The notes under the pieces are model-generated. The model searched no databases. It saw nothing but the letters and a program-made list of their open reading frames with translations, and was not told the DNA's origin. A DNA stretch of 64,000 bases from JABWAN01 sp041918175. GTDB lineage: Bacteria > Zhuqueibacterota > Zhuqueibacteria > Zhuqueibacterales > Zhuqueibacteraceae. Positions 1 to 8,263 of this stretch are shown here, one piece after another. Location of the stretch: the NCBI GenBank assembly GCA_041918175.1, contig JAYRWE010000073.1, forward strand, positions 1 through 64,000, read 5' to 3'. Within the stretch, counting starts at the first letter, position 1. Each line of letters begins with the position of its first letter. Made by a program: the position numbers and the translations under genes.

Positions 1-330
1 CGAAGCTGTTTAAGCTTAAGAAGCCATTGCGCAAAAACTTGGCTGATCGACGTAGCGTGCTCCTTTCTGGTTGAGGGCTAATTTACTCACCCCAAACTTG
101 TCGATCATCCATGAATTTCTAAAGTGTCAGGTAGCTAGACCCCAGAAAAACAAACCCGTTATTGGAATGTCGTCGCCGGACTATGTAACCTGCGAAGAGC
201 AGCAGAACTAAACCTCCAAGACCTATTCGGTTATTCATACAATTTTCAAATGATTAACGATGAATAAGTTCTAATGATGATTGCTCGGCAAGCCCATTTA
301 CGTTGAATGAACTTTCAAGAAGGTGACGAC
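1..330. other. Left-edge stretch without a convincing gene
   Basis: This stretch precedes yhbY and shows no gene I can defend. On the minus strand, 119-238 could encode a 39-residue peptide with one hydrophobic helix (LGGLVLLLFAGYIV) followed by Arg-Arg-Arg, like the end of a C-terminal membrane anchor. It has no Shine-Dalgarno sequence and no neighbour to support it. The base composition is more AT-rich than the neighbouring genes. Nothing else was recognised. Confidence 0.3.
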
Positions 331-636
331 ATGAGCGAAACAAGTCTGACCGGCAAGCAACGCCGCTATTTGCGCGGCCTCGGCAATCAATTGCAGCCCG
401 TGGTGTGGGTGGGATTAAAAGGCGTGAATGAAGGTGTGTTGACCGCGATTACGAGCGCATTCGAGAACGCAGACTTGCTCAAAATAAAATTGCAGGAAGG
501 CTTTGCGGGCGACCGGCACGAGATTGCAGAACAACTTGCGCGCGCAACAAAGTCCGAATTGGTGCAAGTGCTCGGCAAAACGATTTTGCTCTATCGCTGC
601 CATGTGGAGAAGCCGAAGATTGAGTTACCGCAATAA
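331..636 (+). CDS. yhbY: YhbY-family RNA-binding protein (CRM domain)
   Basis: A 101-residue single CRM-domain protein, the usual length for YhbY, which associates with pre-50S ribosomal particles during large-subunit assembly. The sequence carries the family pattern: a basic N-terminal helix (LTGKQRRYLRGLGNQLQPVV), the loop VGLKGVNEGV in the place of the GxxG RNA-contact loop, and the C-terminal strand LGKTILLYR. An in-frame ATG exists at 307, but the start at 331 is preferred because AAGAAGGTGA lies just upstream with good spacing. It is convergent with the dehydrogenase at 709-1728, with a palindromic element between them. Family assignment is secure; the role is from family knowledge. Confidence 0.93.
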   Translation: MSETSLTGKQRRYLRGLGNQLQPVVWVGLKGVNEGVLTAITSAFENADLLKIKLQEGFAGDRHEIAEQLARATKSELVQVLGKTILLYRCHVEKPKIELPQ

Positions 637-640
637 GCTT

Positions 641-700
641 GTAGTAACGCCTTCAGGCGTGGCGTGCTGAATGGAGCAAAACGCCTGAAGGCGTTACTAC
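641..700. repeat. REPIN-like perfect inverted repeat
   Basis: GTAGTAACGCCTTCAGGCGT at 641-660 is repeated as its exact reverse complement at 681-700, with a 20-base loop. Each arm contains a shorter internal palindrome (CGCCTTCAGGCG). The element fills the gap between the convergent yhbY and dehydrogenase genes and could act as a bidirectional transcript end. The architecture, two inverted REP units with a short loop, matches REPIN elements. Confidence 0.8.
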
Positions 701-708
701 GAACTTTG

Positions 709-1728
709 CTACGCACGAATTCTCCTCACAATCTCCTCCGCCATTTCTTGCGTGCCGCAAGTCGTGGCGCGATTCAAATCTGGTGTCACAAATTTTCCTT
801 CGCGAATAACGTCTTTCACTGCAACGTCGATCTTGGCCGCGGCTTCGAACTCACCGAGGTGTTCGAGCATCATTACGCCGGCCATGATGACCGCGGTGGG
901 GTTTGCGAGGTTTTTGCCCGCAATATCCGGCGCGCTGCCGTGCACAGCTTCGAAAATCGCTGCATGCTTGCCGATGTTCGCGCCCGCAGTCAAGCCCAAA
1001 CCTCCCACCAAGCCGGCAGCTAGATCGGAAAGAATATCGCCGAACAAATTCGTGGTGACGATCACGTCGTAGGCCGAAGGGTTCATCACCATCTCCATCG
1101 CGCATGCGTCGATGATGCGATCTTTGAACTCGATTTCGGGATAGGCCTGCGCGACTTCTCTGCCGATTTCCAAAAACATGCCGGTGGTGCATTTCAAAAT
1201 GTTTGCTTTATGCACGAGCGTGACGCGTTTGCGGCGATGATGTTTGGCGAACTCGAACGCATAGCGAATGATTTTTTCGGAGCCGCTGCGCGTGATGACG
1301 GCCACACTCTCTGCTGCGATGTTCACGCCTTCGGCTTTGATGAAATGCTCCACGCCGGAATACAAGCCCTCCGTGTTCTCGCGAATCATCACGAGGTTGA
1401 CGTTTTTATAAACCGAGTCGACGCCGTCAAAGGACAGCGCGGGCCGCACGTTGGCGTAGAGATCGAACTCTTGTCGCAACGCGACATTGACGCTGCGAAA
1501 GCCGCCGCCGACGGGTGTGGTGAGCGGACCTTTGAGCGCGATTTTCGTTTTGCGAATCGAAGTGAGCGTTTCGGGGGGAATGGGATTGCCGCAGGCTTCG
1601 ACTGCAGCCATGCCGGCGAGTTGACGTTCCCACGCAATGGCAACGCCGCTTGCGGCGATGACGTTGACGGTTGCTTCTATAATCGACGGGCCGATGCCGT
1701 CGCCGGGAATGAGCGTAATGTGGTGCAT
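709..1728 (-). CDS. NAD-dependent isocitrate / isopropylmalate dehydrogenase family protein
   Basis: A 339-residue beta-decarboxylating dehydrogenase that oxidises and decarboxylates a 2-hydroxy acid to a 2-oxo acid in the cytoplasm. It starts with the family signature MHHITLIPGDGIGP. It has the substrate-loop segment MIRENTEGLYSGVEH and the cofactor-side motif HGSAPDIAGKNLANPTA, whose form favours NAD. The length and RENTEGLYSG loop resemble bacterial NAD-type isocitrate dehydrogenases of the IDH3-like group more than LeuB, but homoisocitrate or isopropylmalate substrates cannot be excluded. The open frame continues upstream to 1857. I chose 1728 because AAAGGA precedes it and the N-terminal signature begins there; the extra 43 codons look non-conserved and overlap an interspersed repeat. 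Confidence 0.88.
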   Translation of the reverse strand: MHHITLIPGDGIGPSIIEATVNVIAASGVAIAWERQLAGMAAVEACGNPIPPETLTSIRKTKIALKGPLTTPVGGGFRSVNVALRQEFDLYANVRPALSFDGVDSVYKNVNLVMIRENTEGLYSGVEHFIKAEGVNIAAESVAVITRSGSEKIIRYAFEFAKHHRRKRVTLVHKANILKCTTGMFLEIGREVAQAYPEIEFKDRIIDACAMEMVMNPSAYDVIVTTNLFGDILSDLAAGLVGGLGLTAGANIGKHAAIFEAVHGSAPDIAGKNLANPTAVIMAGVMMLEHLGEFEAAAKIDVAVKDVIREGKFVTPDLNRATTCGTQEMAEEIVRRIRA

Positions 1729-1840
1729 CGTTTTCCTTTCCGTGGAAGAGCGCAGTGCTTGCGGGTCATTTAAAAACGCGGGCAAGATACGATGCTCACC
1801 TTGCGAGGCGCAAGCAAATTCTCGCGCGCGCTGTGCTCTT

Positions 1841-1960
1841 GCTTTTGCTTTTTCCAATCTGCGAAGCGCTTTAAGTCAGCTAGGTCGACTAGCCACCGCG
1901 GTAAACAAGCGGAGAAGAAAAGCAATAACGCGCAGCGACAAGCCATAAAAAAAGTGAGTG
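1841..1960. repeat. Interspersed intergenic repeat, copy 1
   Basis: About 120 bp beginning GCTTTTGCTTTTTCCAATCT and containing GCGAAGCGCTTTAAGTC and AACGCGCAGCGACAA. A closely similar copy lies at 31752-31870, 30 kb away. The copies keep their order and differ by scattered substitutions and a variable middle. This copy lies between the dehydrogenase start and the potassium-channel stop. No protein function is apparent. Confidence 0.75.
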
Positions 1961-1998
1961 CGCGGATGCGGTTCAAACGAGAAGCGCTCTTGCCTGGG

Positions 1999-3288
1999 TT
2001 AATCTCCGTCGTGATGATTTTTATCCGCGGCGCGCCGCTTTTCCGCCTTTGAGGTAAGCTGCGCGCCGATTTCGGGATGATGCCGCAGCACGTGTTCGAA
2101 CACTTGTTTGTCGAGGCGATACAAATCGCAGAACGTGACGGTGCGCACGCTGGCGGTGCGCGGCTCGTTGAGCACGAGCGCGATCTCGCCGAAGAAATCG
2201 CCGTCGGTGAGCGTGGCGTAAATTTGCGCGCCGGTTTTCGAAACGATTTCGACGGTTCCTTTGTTGATGAAATACATGTCGCGCCCTTGCTCGCCGGCAT
2301 GATAAACGTAATCCCCGGGCATGAAGACCAGCGGCTTCATCTCCAATGCAATTTCTTTGATGAACTCCTCGCTCGCGCCTTGAAACAGGGGCACCTTCGC
2401 AATGATGTCGCGTTTGAGAAAGAGCGAGACTTCGGTTTTCAAGCTGGGCGGCAGATCCGCAATGACGTTTGACTCGTCGAAGCTCAAACGCTTCTCCCAC
2501 AGATAGTCGTAATAGTCGCGAATGCGTTTTTGAATCTCCGGCGGAATGCTGCGATAGTTCATGAACGCGGTGAGCTTTTCGAGGTTTTGCAGGTGATGCA
2601 CTTTGGCGGGGTCGATGTTGGCGAGCAGACTCGCGACGTTGCCGATCAAATAGCCGTACACGCCGACGCCGATGAGCATGACCACGAGCGCGTAGAGCGT
2701 TTGCGCGTCGTTCGTCGCGGTGACGTCGCCATAGCCCACGGTGGAAAAAGTTTGAATGGCCCAGTACAACGCGCGCAGATAATTGCTCGCTTCTGCGCCG
2801 GGCGTGACGCCGCGCAAGGCGAGCCAGCCGCACGCAATCCAATGCACCGAAAGCAGAAGCCAGTAGAGAAAGAAAGCAAGCTGCAACACGTTCGATCTTT
2901 TTACCGTGCGCTTGCGCCACTGCCGCATGAGTTGGCCGACGCGCGCGAGTTTGAGCATGCGAAATATTTCCCACCAGGCGTTGTTGAGCAGCAGGCCAAA
3001 CGGCAGGGCGGCGAGCAGGTCCACGACGAGCCACGTGGCTGAATAGCGCTCCGCTTTTGGCGAGGTGTTCGCCGGTATGGTTTCAGGCTTGGGCGCGCGG
3101 CTTTGCAGCAAGCGGAGCAAGAGATCGCAAGCGAAAATCAAGGTGAGCAGTTCATCCATGTAAAACGCCAAGCCGTACGCTTCAAGTTGCATGACTAGCA
3201 GCAAAGGCGTGATCAACGCGGCCGCGGAAACGCTCAACGTGAGAAGCACGTCCCAAATGCGGAGGAGCAAGGCGCGCTCGAAACGCAT
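1999..3288 (-). CDS. Cyclic-nucleotide-gated-type potassium channel
   Basis: A 429-residue inner-membrane voltage-gated-like K+ channel with a C-terminal cyclic-nucleotide-binding domain. The N-terminal half holds hydrophobic segments consistent with S1-S4. The pore carries STVGYGDVTATNDAQ at about residue 180, with the K+-selectivity sequence TVGYGD. After the S6-like segment VVMLIGVGVYGYLIGNVASL comes a linker like that of HCN/CNG channels, then a CNB domain from about residue 300 (MPGDYVYHAGEQGRDMYFI, GDFFGEIALVLNEPRTASVR). The phosphate-binding motif FGEIALVLNEPRTASV is intact, so ligand gating is plausible. The start was moved from GTG 3294 to ATG 3288 because a GGAG lies just upstream. 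Confidence 0.92.
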   Translation of the reverse strand: MRFERALLLRIWDVLLTLSVSAAALITPLLLVMQLEAYGLAFYMDELLTLIFACDLLLRLLQSRAPKPETIPANTSPKAERYSATWLVVDLLAALPFGLLLNNAWWEIFRMLKLARVGQLMRQWRKRTVKRSNVLQLAFFLYWLLLSVHWIACGWLALRGVTPGAEASNYLRALYWAIQTFSTVGYGDVTATNDAQTLYALVVMLIGVGVYGYLIGNVASLLANIDPAKVHHLQNLEKLTAFMNYRSIPPEIQKRIRDYYDYLWEKRLSFDESNVIADLPPSLKTEVSLFLKRDIIAKVPLFQGASEEFIKEIALEMKPLVFMPGDYVYHAGEQGRDMYFINKGTVEIVSKTGAQIYATLTDGDFFGEIALVLNEPRTASVRTVTFCDLYRLDKQVFEHVLRHHPEIGAQLTSKAEKRRAADKNHHDGD

Positions 3289-3320
3289 ATCCACTCCAAG
3301 TGAATTTTGAATTTGAAATT

Positions 3321-3529
3321 ACGACAGAAAAATGGAGACAGAAAAATATTTCTGGTTTATTGGCGTGTAACCAGATCTGTCTTTTATAAAACACAAGCCG
3401 GGCGAGCCGGAACCAAAAGGAAAACACAACCACGGATGACACTGAGTAACACGGACTTCTTCATCAAACGCGAAATTGACTCTTTAGCTACCAAGCCCCA
3501 TATTTCTGCCCTACATTTTTCTGTCTTGG
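3321..3529. repeat. Inverted-repeat pair in a 370-bp gap (ACAGAAAAAT family)
   Basis: The gap 3289-3660 has no gene I can support. It contains a duplicated motif ACAGAAAAATGGAGACAGAA at about 3324-3350. A near reverse complement, TTTCTGCCCTACATTTTTCT, lies at about 3503-3522. The 150 bases between carry no recognised feature. The same family occurs at 29443-29544. Confidence 0.55.
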
Positions 3530-3660
3530 CTTTTAAATAGTTTTGCCCCTCATCGTTTTGCCTTTGAAAATCGTTTGGCAAATCGCGCAAGGAGATTGTA
3601 TCTTGCGCGCCAAAATAACAAGTTTCCGGCAAACGACCAAACCCGCTCGCGAGGAAAATT

Positions 3661-4305
3661 GTGCATAATGAAACCGATCTGCCGTTGCGTTTTGTAACTG
3701 TGCGCGAACCGATGCTCGTTGCGCCGACTAGGCTCGCCGGCCGGCATGTGTGCATGCTGCCGTTGACGCTCGCTCATTGCGATGCGCTGTGCGCCATCGG
3801 ATTGAACGAAGAACTTTGGCGCTGGACTACGATGCAAATTCAAACACGCGAACAGATGCGCGCGTATGTTGAGGCTGCGCTCCGCGAGCAAGCCGAGGGC
3901 AAGTCGCTCCCGTTTGCAACCACGGAGAAGAGCACGGGCCGCGTCGTAGGCTGCACGCGCTTCGGCAATATCGATGCGGCGAATCAGCGCGTTGAAATCG
4001 GCTGGACGTGGGTGGGCCGCGAATGGCAGCGCACCGCGGTGAATACCGAGGCGAAGCTGCTCATGCTGCAACATGCGTTTGAAACGTGGGGCTGCTTGCG
4101 GGTGGAATTTAAAACCGATTCGTGCAATGCACGTTCGCGCGCTGCGCTTTTGCGCCTCGGCGCGAAGGAGGAAGGCACGTTGCGTAATCATATGATTACG
4201 GACACGGGCCGCGTGCGCCATTCGGTTTATTATAGCATCATCGATTCCGAATGGCCGGAGGTGAAAGCGCGGTTGCAGCACAAGCTCGAAACGGCAAAAG
4301 CATAA
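3661..4305 (+). CDS. GNAT-family N-acetyltransferase (RimJ/RimL-like)
   Basis: A 214-residue cytoplasmic acyltransferase predicted to transfer an acetyl group from acetyl-CoA to an amine or protein N-terminus. The body has the GNAT features of the RimJ/RimL branch: VGCTRFGNIDAANQRVEIGW (beta4 region), WVGREWQRTAVNTEAKLLML (the acetyl-CoA-binding turn and helix), and RVEFKTDSCNARSRAALLRL followed by GAKEEGTLRNHMI near the C-terminus. The start is GTG 3661 with GAGGA just upstream; ATG 3712 is the alternative and would drop a poorly conserved N-terminus. Substrate cannot be inferred. It is followed by a hairpin repeat and trmB. Confidence 0.85.
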   Translation: MHNETDLPLRFVTVREPMLVAPTRLAGRHVCMLPLTLAHCDALCAIGLNEELWRWTTMQIQTREQMRAYVEAALREQAEGKSLPFATTEKSTGRVVGCTRFGNIDAANQRVEIGWTWVGREWQRTAVNTEAKLLMLQHAFETWGCLRVEFKTDSCNARSRAALLRLGAKEEGTLRNHMITDTGRVRHSVYYSIIDSEWPEVKARLQHKLETAKA

Positions 4306-4315
4306 GCTCTTCCGC

Positions 4316-4371
4316 GTGCCCACGAGATACACGAAACGCGCGAAAAGCCTATTTGTGTGTTTCGTGGGCAC
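4316..4371. repeat. Hairpin-forming inverted repeat (CCCACGAAACAC family)
   Basis: GTGCCCACGAGATACACGAAA pairs imperfectly with TTTGTGTGTTTCGTGGGCAC, ending at 4371 just before an A-rich run and the trmB start. A second member is at 21162-21223. It could act as a transcript-processing or termination hairpin between the GNAT gene and trmB. Confidence 0.6.
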
Positions 4372-4394
4372 GAAAAAAAGTTTGCTGGAAAAAT

Positions 4395-5042
4395 ATGGCG
4401 CGTAAAAAATTACAGCGCTACGCCGAGTTGCCGCATCTGCCGAATGTGTTTCATCACCCCAAACAGATGAAGGGCAAGTGGCGCAGCGATTATTTTAACA
4501 ACGACAACCCCATCACGCTGGAGCTCGCGTGCGGCCGCGGCGCATACACGATCGGCCTCGCGCAAAGATTTCCGGAGCGCAATCTCATTGGCGTGGATGC
4601 GAAGGGCGACCGCATTTGGAAAGGCGCGAAAGCCGCGCTCGCTTTGCAATTGCGCAACGTTGCATTTCTGCGCGGCCACATCGAATGGCTCGCTGACTTT
4701 TTCGAGGCCGGCGAAGTGGAGGAAATTTGGATCACGTTTCCGGAGCCGCATCCCAAGCGCAGCAAAGCGAAATGCCGGCTCACCTCGCCGCGCTTTTTGC
4801 AGGTGTATCGCAGTCTGCTCTCCCGCAGTGGCCTCGTGCATTTCAAAACCGATGATCAAGCTTTGCTCGACTATACGCTCGAAACTTTGCAAGCCGAACG
4901 CTGCGTGATTCGGCGCGTGATTGCCGATGTGCACCACATGGAAAGCGCGGACGAGCTGCTGCACATTCAAACGACGTATGAATCACGCTTTCTCGCCGAG
5001 GGCCGGACGATTAAATACGTTTGCTTTGGGATCAACCCATGA
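4395..5042 (+). CDS. trmB: tRNA (guanine-N7-)-methyltransferase
   Basis: A 215-residue SAM-dependent enzyme that makes 7-methylguanosine at position 46 of tRNA variable loops. The N-terminus MARKKLQRYAELPHLPNV is typical of TrmB. The SAM site is LELACGRGAYTIGLA, followed by IGVDAKGDRIWKGAK. The family hallmark ITFPEPHPKRSKAKCRLTSP matches the conserved PDPWPK-KRR segment. TTYESRFLAEGRTIKYVCFG is the expected C-terminal strand, so the protein is complete. The open frame extends upstream to 4251, but that part overlaps the acetyltransferase and the hairpin repeat and is rejected. Confidence 0.93.
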   Translation: MARKKLQRYAELPHLPNVFHHPKQMKGKWRSDYFNNDNPITLELACGRGAYTIGLAQRFPERNLIGVDAKGDRIWKGAKAALALQLRNVAFLRGHIEWLADFFEAGEVEEIWITFPEPHPKRSKAKCRLTSPRFLQVYRSLLSRSGLVHFKTDDQALLDYTLETLQAERCVIRRVIADVHHMESADELLHIQTTYESRFLAEGRTIKYVCFGINP

Positions 5043-5046
5043 TCAT

Positions 5047-5571
5047 CACATTCAAGTGAAAATGTTTGACGATCGTTTGGAAGTCGAAAGCCCCGGGAAG
5101 CTTCCCGGTTTGGTGCGGCTCGACAACATGCGGCACATTCATTTCTCGCGCAATCCGCTCATTGCGCGCGTGATGACGGAGATGAAGTACATGCGCGACT
5201 TCGGTGAAGGCGTAGATCGTATGTATCGCGAAATGGAAGCGCGAGGCATGCAAACGCCGACATACGAGGAGTACGCGTTCATGCTGCGCGTGACGCTGCG
5301 CAATAATTCGGAGCAGAGGCAAGCGCGACAGATTGAAGACCCACAGTATGATGAGAGATTGCTTGGTATCAATGAACGTCAAAAGACCGCTTTAGAATAC
5401 TTGAAACACCATGGCCGGATTACTCTACGGGAGTATTTAGAATTAAACCCCGCTGCTCCCGAACGCACAGCCCAACGCGATCTCAAGGTTTTATCTGATC
5501 TCAAGCTTATCGCACCAACCGGGGGAAGAAAAATGAGAGCATATATTCTAATGCCGACAGCGGCCACTTGA
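5047..5571 (+). pseudogene. N-terminally truncated AlbA_2 / RecG-like ATP-binding regulator
   Basis: This frame begins in mid-domain immediately after the trmB stop and reads HIQVKMFDDRLEVESPGKLP. That is the GHKL-like C-terminal region of AlbA_2-domain proteins often called RecG-related helicases. It continues with NPLIARVMTEMKYMRDFGEG, the conserved helix of the same region, and ends in a winged-helix segment (ALEYLKHHGRITLREYLELN). The AlbA_2 N-terminal domain is missing and no start codon with a ribosome site is present. I read it as a remnant left by deletion or insertion beside trmB. Expression of a short DNA-binding fragment cannot be ruled out. Confidence 0.75.
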
Positions 5572-5577
5572 GAATTT

Positions 5578-5621
5578 GTGGCGGATAAGTGGCGGATAAA
5601 TGGCGGATAAGTTGCCGATAA
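5578..5621. repeat. Four tandem copies of an 11-bp unit
   Basis: The unit GTGGCGGATAA occurs as two exact copies, then ATGGCGGATAA, then GTTGCCGATAA. A further isolated copy, ATGGCGGATAAA, is near 5698. The period of 11 is not a multiple of three, so it does not encode a peptide repeat. It lies just after the stop of the truncated AlbA_2 gene. Confidence 0.85.
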
Positions 5622-5744
5622 GCGCTCCTTCCAAAGCCAAGCTGTTGATTAAATGGCTTATTATAGATTTGGATAAGGCTGAATGGATGTCCGAATCATG
5701 GCGGATAAACCAAACGGCTCTTCCCTCTAAAACTGTGAGGAACT

Positions 5745-6389
5745 ATGAACTGCTGCGCCAACAATGGCACCGACAAATTTTTCAGCAAGTACGCGCGCCA
5801 GTATGAAAAATACTTTCGCAAAAAAGGCCTGCGCCCGGAGCAGAAGCATCTCGTCGCAGGCATTCGCGCCCAAGGCGTGAGCAACGCTGACCTGCTCGAA
5901 ATCGGCTGCGGCACGGGCGGCCTACATTTGAGTCTGCTACAAGAAGGAGCGAGCGCGGCAATCGGCTTCGATATTTCCGAGCGCATGATTGCAAGCGCAC
6001 AAAAACTCGCCGCGGAAATGGGGCTGCAAGAACGTACGCAATATCGGCAGGGCGATTTTGTGGCGCTATACGAAACCGCGGCGAGCGCCGAGATCACGAT
6101 TCTCGACAAAGTGCTCTGCTGCTATGAAAACGTGCGCGAGCTGATCGCAAGCTCGACCGCGAAGGCGCGCCGTGTTTATGCCGTAAGCTATCCGCGCGAG
6201 AGCGCGTGGGTGCGGCGTTTTTTTCAAACCGGCATATTTTTCTACAAACTGTTTCGCTCCTCTTTTCGTCCCTACTATCACTCCCCGCAAGAAATCATGC
6301 GGCACATCACGGCCGCGGGTTTTGAATTGGCCTATGAGCGGCGCACGTTCATTTGGGCCGTGCAAATTTTTCAACGAAAGCGAGATTGA
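5745..6389 (+). CDS. Class I SAM-dependent methyltransferase
   Basis: A 214-residue cytoplasmic methyltransferase with a Rossmann SAM site at LLEIGCGTGGLHLSLLQEGA. The second-strand acidic residue is in IGFDISERMIASAQKLAAE, and motif-II-like QGDFVAL follows. Downstream are TILDKVLCCYENVRELI and a C-terminal region rich in aromatic and basic residues. The overall pattern resembles magnesium-protoporphyrin/ubiquinone-type small-molecule methyltransferases, but the substrate is unknown. The start has GAGG four bases upstream. It ends two bases before the next gene, so the two are almost certainly co-transcribed. Confidence 0.85.
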   Translation: MNCCANNGTDKFFSKYARQYEKYFRKKGLRPEQKHLVAGIRAQGVSNADLLEIGCGTGGLHLSLLQEGASAAIGFDISERMIASAQKLAAEMGLQERTQYRQGDFVALYETAASAEITILDKVLCCYENVRELIASSTAKARRVYAVSYPRESAWVRRFFQTGIFFYKLFRSSFRPYYHSPQEIMRHITAAGFELAYERRTFIWAVQIFQRKRD

Positions 6390-6391
6390 AC

Positions 6392-7360
6392 ATGAAAGCG
6401 ATTCGCATTTATCAAAACGGCGGCCCCGAGGTTTTAAAATTTGAAGACGTGCCCGTGCCCGCGCCCGGGCCGAAAGAAGCGCTTGTGCGTATTGCCGCCA
6501 TCGGCGTGAATTTCGTCGAGGTGTATCATCGCATCGGATTGTATAAAGTCGCGCTGCCCTTCACGCCCGGCACCGAGGCTGCGGGCGTGGTCGAGGCCGT
6601 GGGCGCAGAGGTGAGCGATGTGCAAGTTGGTGATCGCGTCGCCTATGCGCTCGCGCTCGGTGCGTATGCGGAATATAGCCTCGTGCCTGCGTTCAAGCTG
6701 GTGAAGCTGCCTGAGACGATTTCGTTCGAAGAGAGCGCAGCCGCAATGGTGCAAGGCATGACGGCGCATTATCTCGCGCATTCCACGTATCCGCTCAAGG
6801 CGGGCGAGACGTGTCTCGTGCATGCCGCAGCCGGCGGCGTGGGATTGCTGCTCGTGCAAATGGCGAAGCGTTTAGGCGCGCGCGTGTTCGGCACGGTTTC
6901 CACCGAAGAGAAAGCCGCGCTCGCGCGCAATGCCGGCGCGGATGAAATCATCTTTTACACGAAGCAGGATTTTGAAACGGAAGTGAAGCGCCTCACCAAC
7001 GGTCGCGGCGTGCAAGTGGTGTATGATTCCGTTGGGCAAACGACGTATGAAAAAAGTTTGAACTGCCTCGCACCGCGCGGCTTGCTCGCGCTGTTTGGCC
7101 AATCGAGTGGCGCCGTGCCACCGATAGATCCGCTCGTGCTCAGCGCCAAAGGCTCGGTCTATCTCACGCGCGCCGCGCTCGCCAATTATACGGCCACGCG
7201 CGAAGAATTGCTCTGGCGTGCGAACGACGTGCTGGGCTGGATTGCAAAGGGCGAGTTGAAACTGCGCATTCATCGCACGCTGCCATTAGAGCAAGCCGCA
7301 GAGGCGCATCGCTTGTTGGAGGGCCGCGGCACCGCGGGGAAGCTTTTGCTCAAACCGTGA
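6392..7360 (+). CDS. NADPH:quinone oxidoreductase (zinc-independent MDR)
   Basis: A 322-residue medium-chain reductase that reduces quinones or enones with NADPH in the cytoplasm. It begins MKAIRIYQNGGPEVLKFEDV, the classic QOR N-terminus. It has VNFVEVYHRIGLYKVALPFT, the nucleotide-binding glycine run VHAAAGGVGLLLVQMAKRLG, and the C-terminal LEGRGTAGKLLLKP. No structural-zinc cysteine cluster is present, fitting the QOR/zeta-crystallin branch. The start lies two bases after the preceding methyltransferase stop, indicating a two-gene operon. Confidence 0.92.
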   Translation: MKAIRIYQNGGPEVLKFEDVPVPAPGPKEALVRIAAIGVNFVEVYHRIGLYKVALPFTPGTEAAGVVEAVGAEVSDVQVGDRVAYALALGAYAEYSLVPAFKLVKLPETISFEESAAAMVQGMTAHYLAHSTYPLKAGETCLVHAAAGGVGLLLVQMAKRLGARVFGTVSTEEKAALARNAGADEIIFYTKQDFETEVKRLTNGRGVQVVYDSVGQTTYEKSLNCLAPRGLLALFGQSSGAVPPIDPLVLSAKGSVYLTRAALANYTATREELLWRANDVLGWIAKGELKLRIHRTLPLEQAAEAHRLLEGRGTAGKLLLKP

Positions 7361-7471
7361 AGCGCGCGGACACAAGATTCCTGCGGCGGCAAGGAGATTG
7401 AAAAATTCTAGATTGCTTTGCTGCGCCGATTTTCGTTATGTTGGATTAAATCAATTTAAGGAGTGATCGCC

Positions 7472-7795
7472 ATGTCGCAACTTTTGCCGGCGGTTTATTC
7501 GGAAGGCGTGTTCAAGCCGCTGAAGCCGCTACATCTGCCCTTGGAAACCCAAACGTATTTCCTCATCGTATTTTCCGGCGAAGAAGTCAAAAAAGAATTG
7601 GCACCCGTTATGGCCTCTTCTCCCATTGGCCCAACCACGCAGCTTGCCGATCTCGTGGCCGAATTGAAATCCGACCTTGCCAAAGCCGCTCTCGTGGATT
7701 TTAACTTCGAGGAGGAAGATCAACGAATGTTTTTGGAAAACGCGGAAAGCTTAGCGCCGCTGATTCCAAGCATGAGCCGCGCAGAACCAAATTAG
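7472..7795 (+). CDS. DUF104-like (AF2212/PG0164) putative antitoxin
   Basis: A 107-residue protein whose N-terminus, LPAVYSEGVFKPLKPLHLPL, has the DUF104/AF2212-like pattern (IxAxYexGvFkPLxPLdL), a family often found as the antitoxin of toxin-antitoxin pairs. The remainder is acidic (DFNFEEEDQRMFLENAE). The start at 7472 is chosen over GTG 7463 because AAGGAG ends exactly eight bases upstream. It precedes a PemK/MazF-like gene by 12 bp, consistent with an antitoxin-first operon. Confidence 0.72.
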   Translation: MSQLLPAVYSEGVFKPLKPLHLPLETQTYFLIVFSGEEVKKELAPVMASSPIGPTTQLADLVAELKSDLAKAALVDFNFEEEDQRMFLENAESLAPLIPSMSRAEPN

Positions 7796-7807
7796 GGGGG
7801 CTAGGCC

Positions 7808-8191
7808 GTGCAAAATTTCCCCTTTCAACGTGGCAACGTTTATCTCGTGCATTTCCCCTTGCCGGATGCCACGGCGCAGATGATCACGAAATTTATGGTC
7901 AATTTGCAGGAGGGCAGCATCATCAGCTCCAGCCCGACGATGGTTGGAGTCATCATCACAACTCTCAAAGGCCCGACGTCTCCCAGATTATATCCCACCG
8001 ACGTGTTGTTGTCCGCGCAAGAATCCCACACGCCCTTTGGCGCAAAAATCATTTGCAACCAAATCCACACGATCGCAAAACAGAATATCATCGACTTCAA
8101 ATATAAGCTGTCGCCGATGACGATGCGAGAGATTGACAAAAGGCTTTTGCTCGGCGTCGGCATTATCAAAATCGAGGACTTTCAAAAATAG
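7808..8191 (+). CDS. PemK/MazF-family endoribonuclease-like toxin
   Basis: A 127-residue protein starting at GTG, with an SH3-like MazF/PemK layout. RGNVYLVHFPLPD forms the first strand loop. KFMVNLQEG and VGVIITTLKGP correspond to the second and third strands. The C-terminal half, KIICNQIHTIAKQNI followed by LSPMTMREIDKRLLLGVGI, matches the conserved C-terminal block of this family (QI.TI.K...LS...M.EID..L). Known relatives cleave mRNA. It follows the DUF104-like gene by 12 bp, which supports a type II toxin-antitoxin pair. Activity is inferred from family only. Confidence 0.75.
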   Translation: MQNFPFQRGNVYLVHFPLPDATAQMITKFMVNLQEGSIISSSPTMVGVIITTLKGPTSPRLYPTDVLLSAQESHTPFGAKIICNQIHTIAKQNIIDFKYKLSPMTMREIDKRLLLGVGIIKIEDFQK

Positions 8192-8263
8192 TGAGGCTTT
8201 TTCTTTTTGGCTCCGGCTCGTTCGCGTTGTGTTTTATCCATCAAAATTGACGTGAGGTGTTTT

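Noticed and set aside
119..238. A 39-codon minus-strand frame with one hydrophobic helix and an Arg-rich end
   Set aside because: No ribosome site, no conserved neighbour and too short to judge. Mentioned in the left-edge entry only.
5578..5621. Short direct repeats as a possible CRISPR array or iteron cluster
   Set aside because: The 11-bp units are directly abutting without spacers, and no cas or replication gene is nearby.
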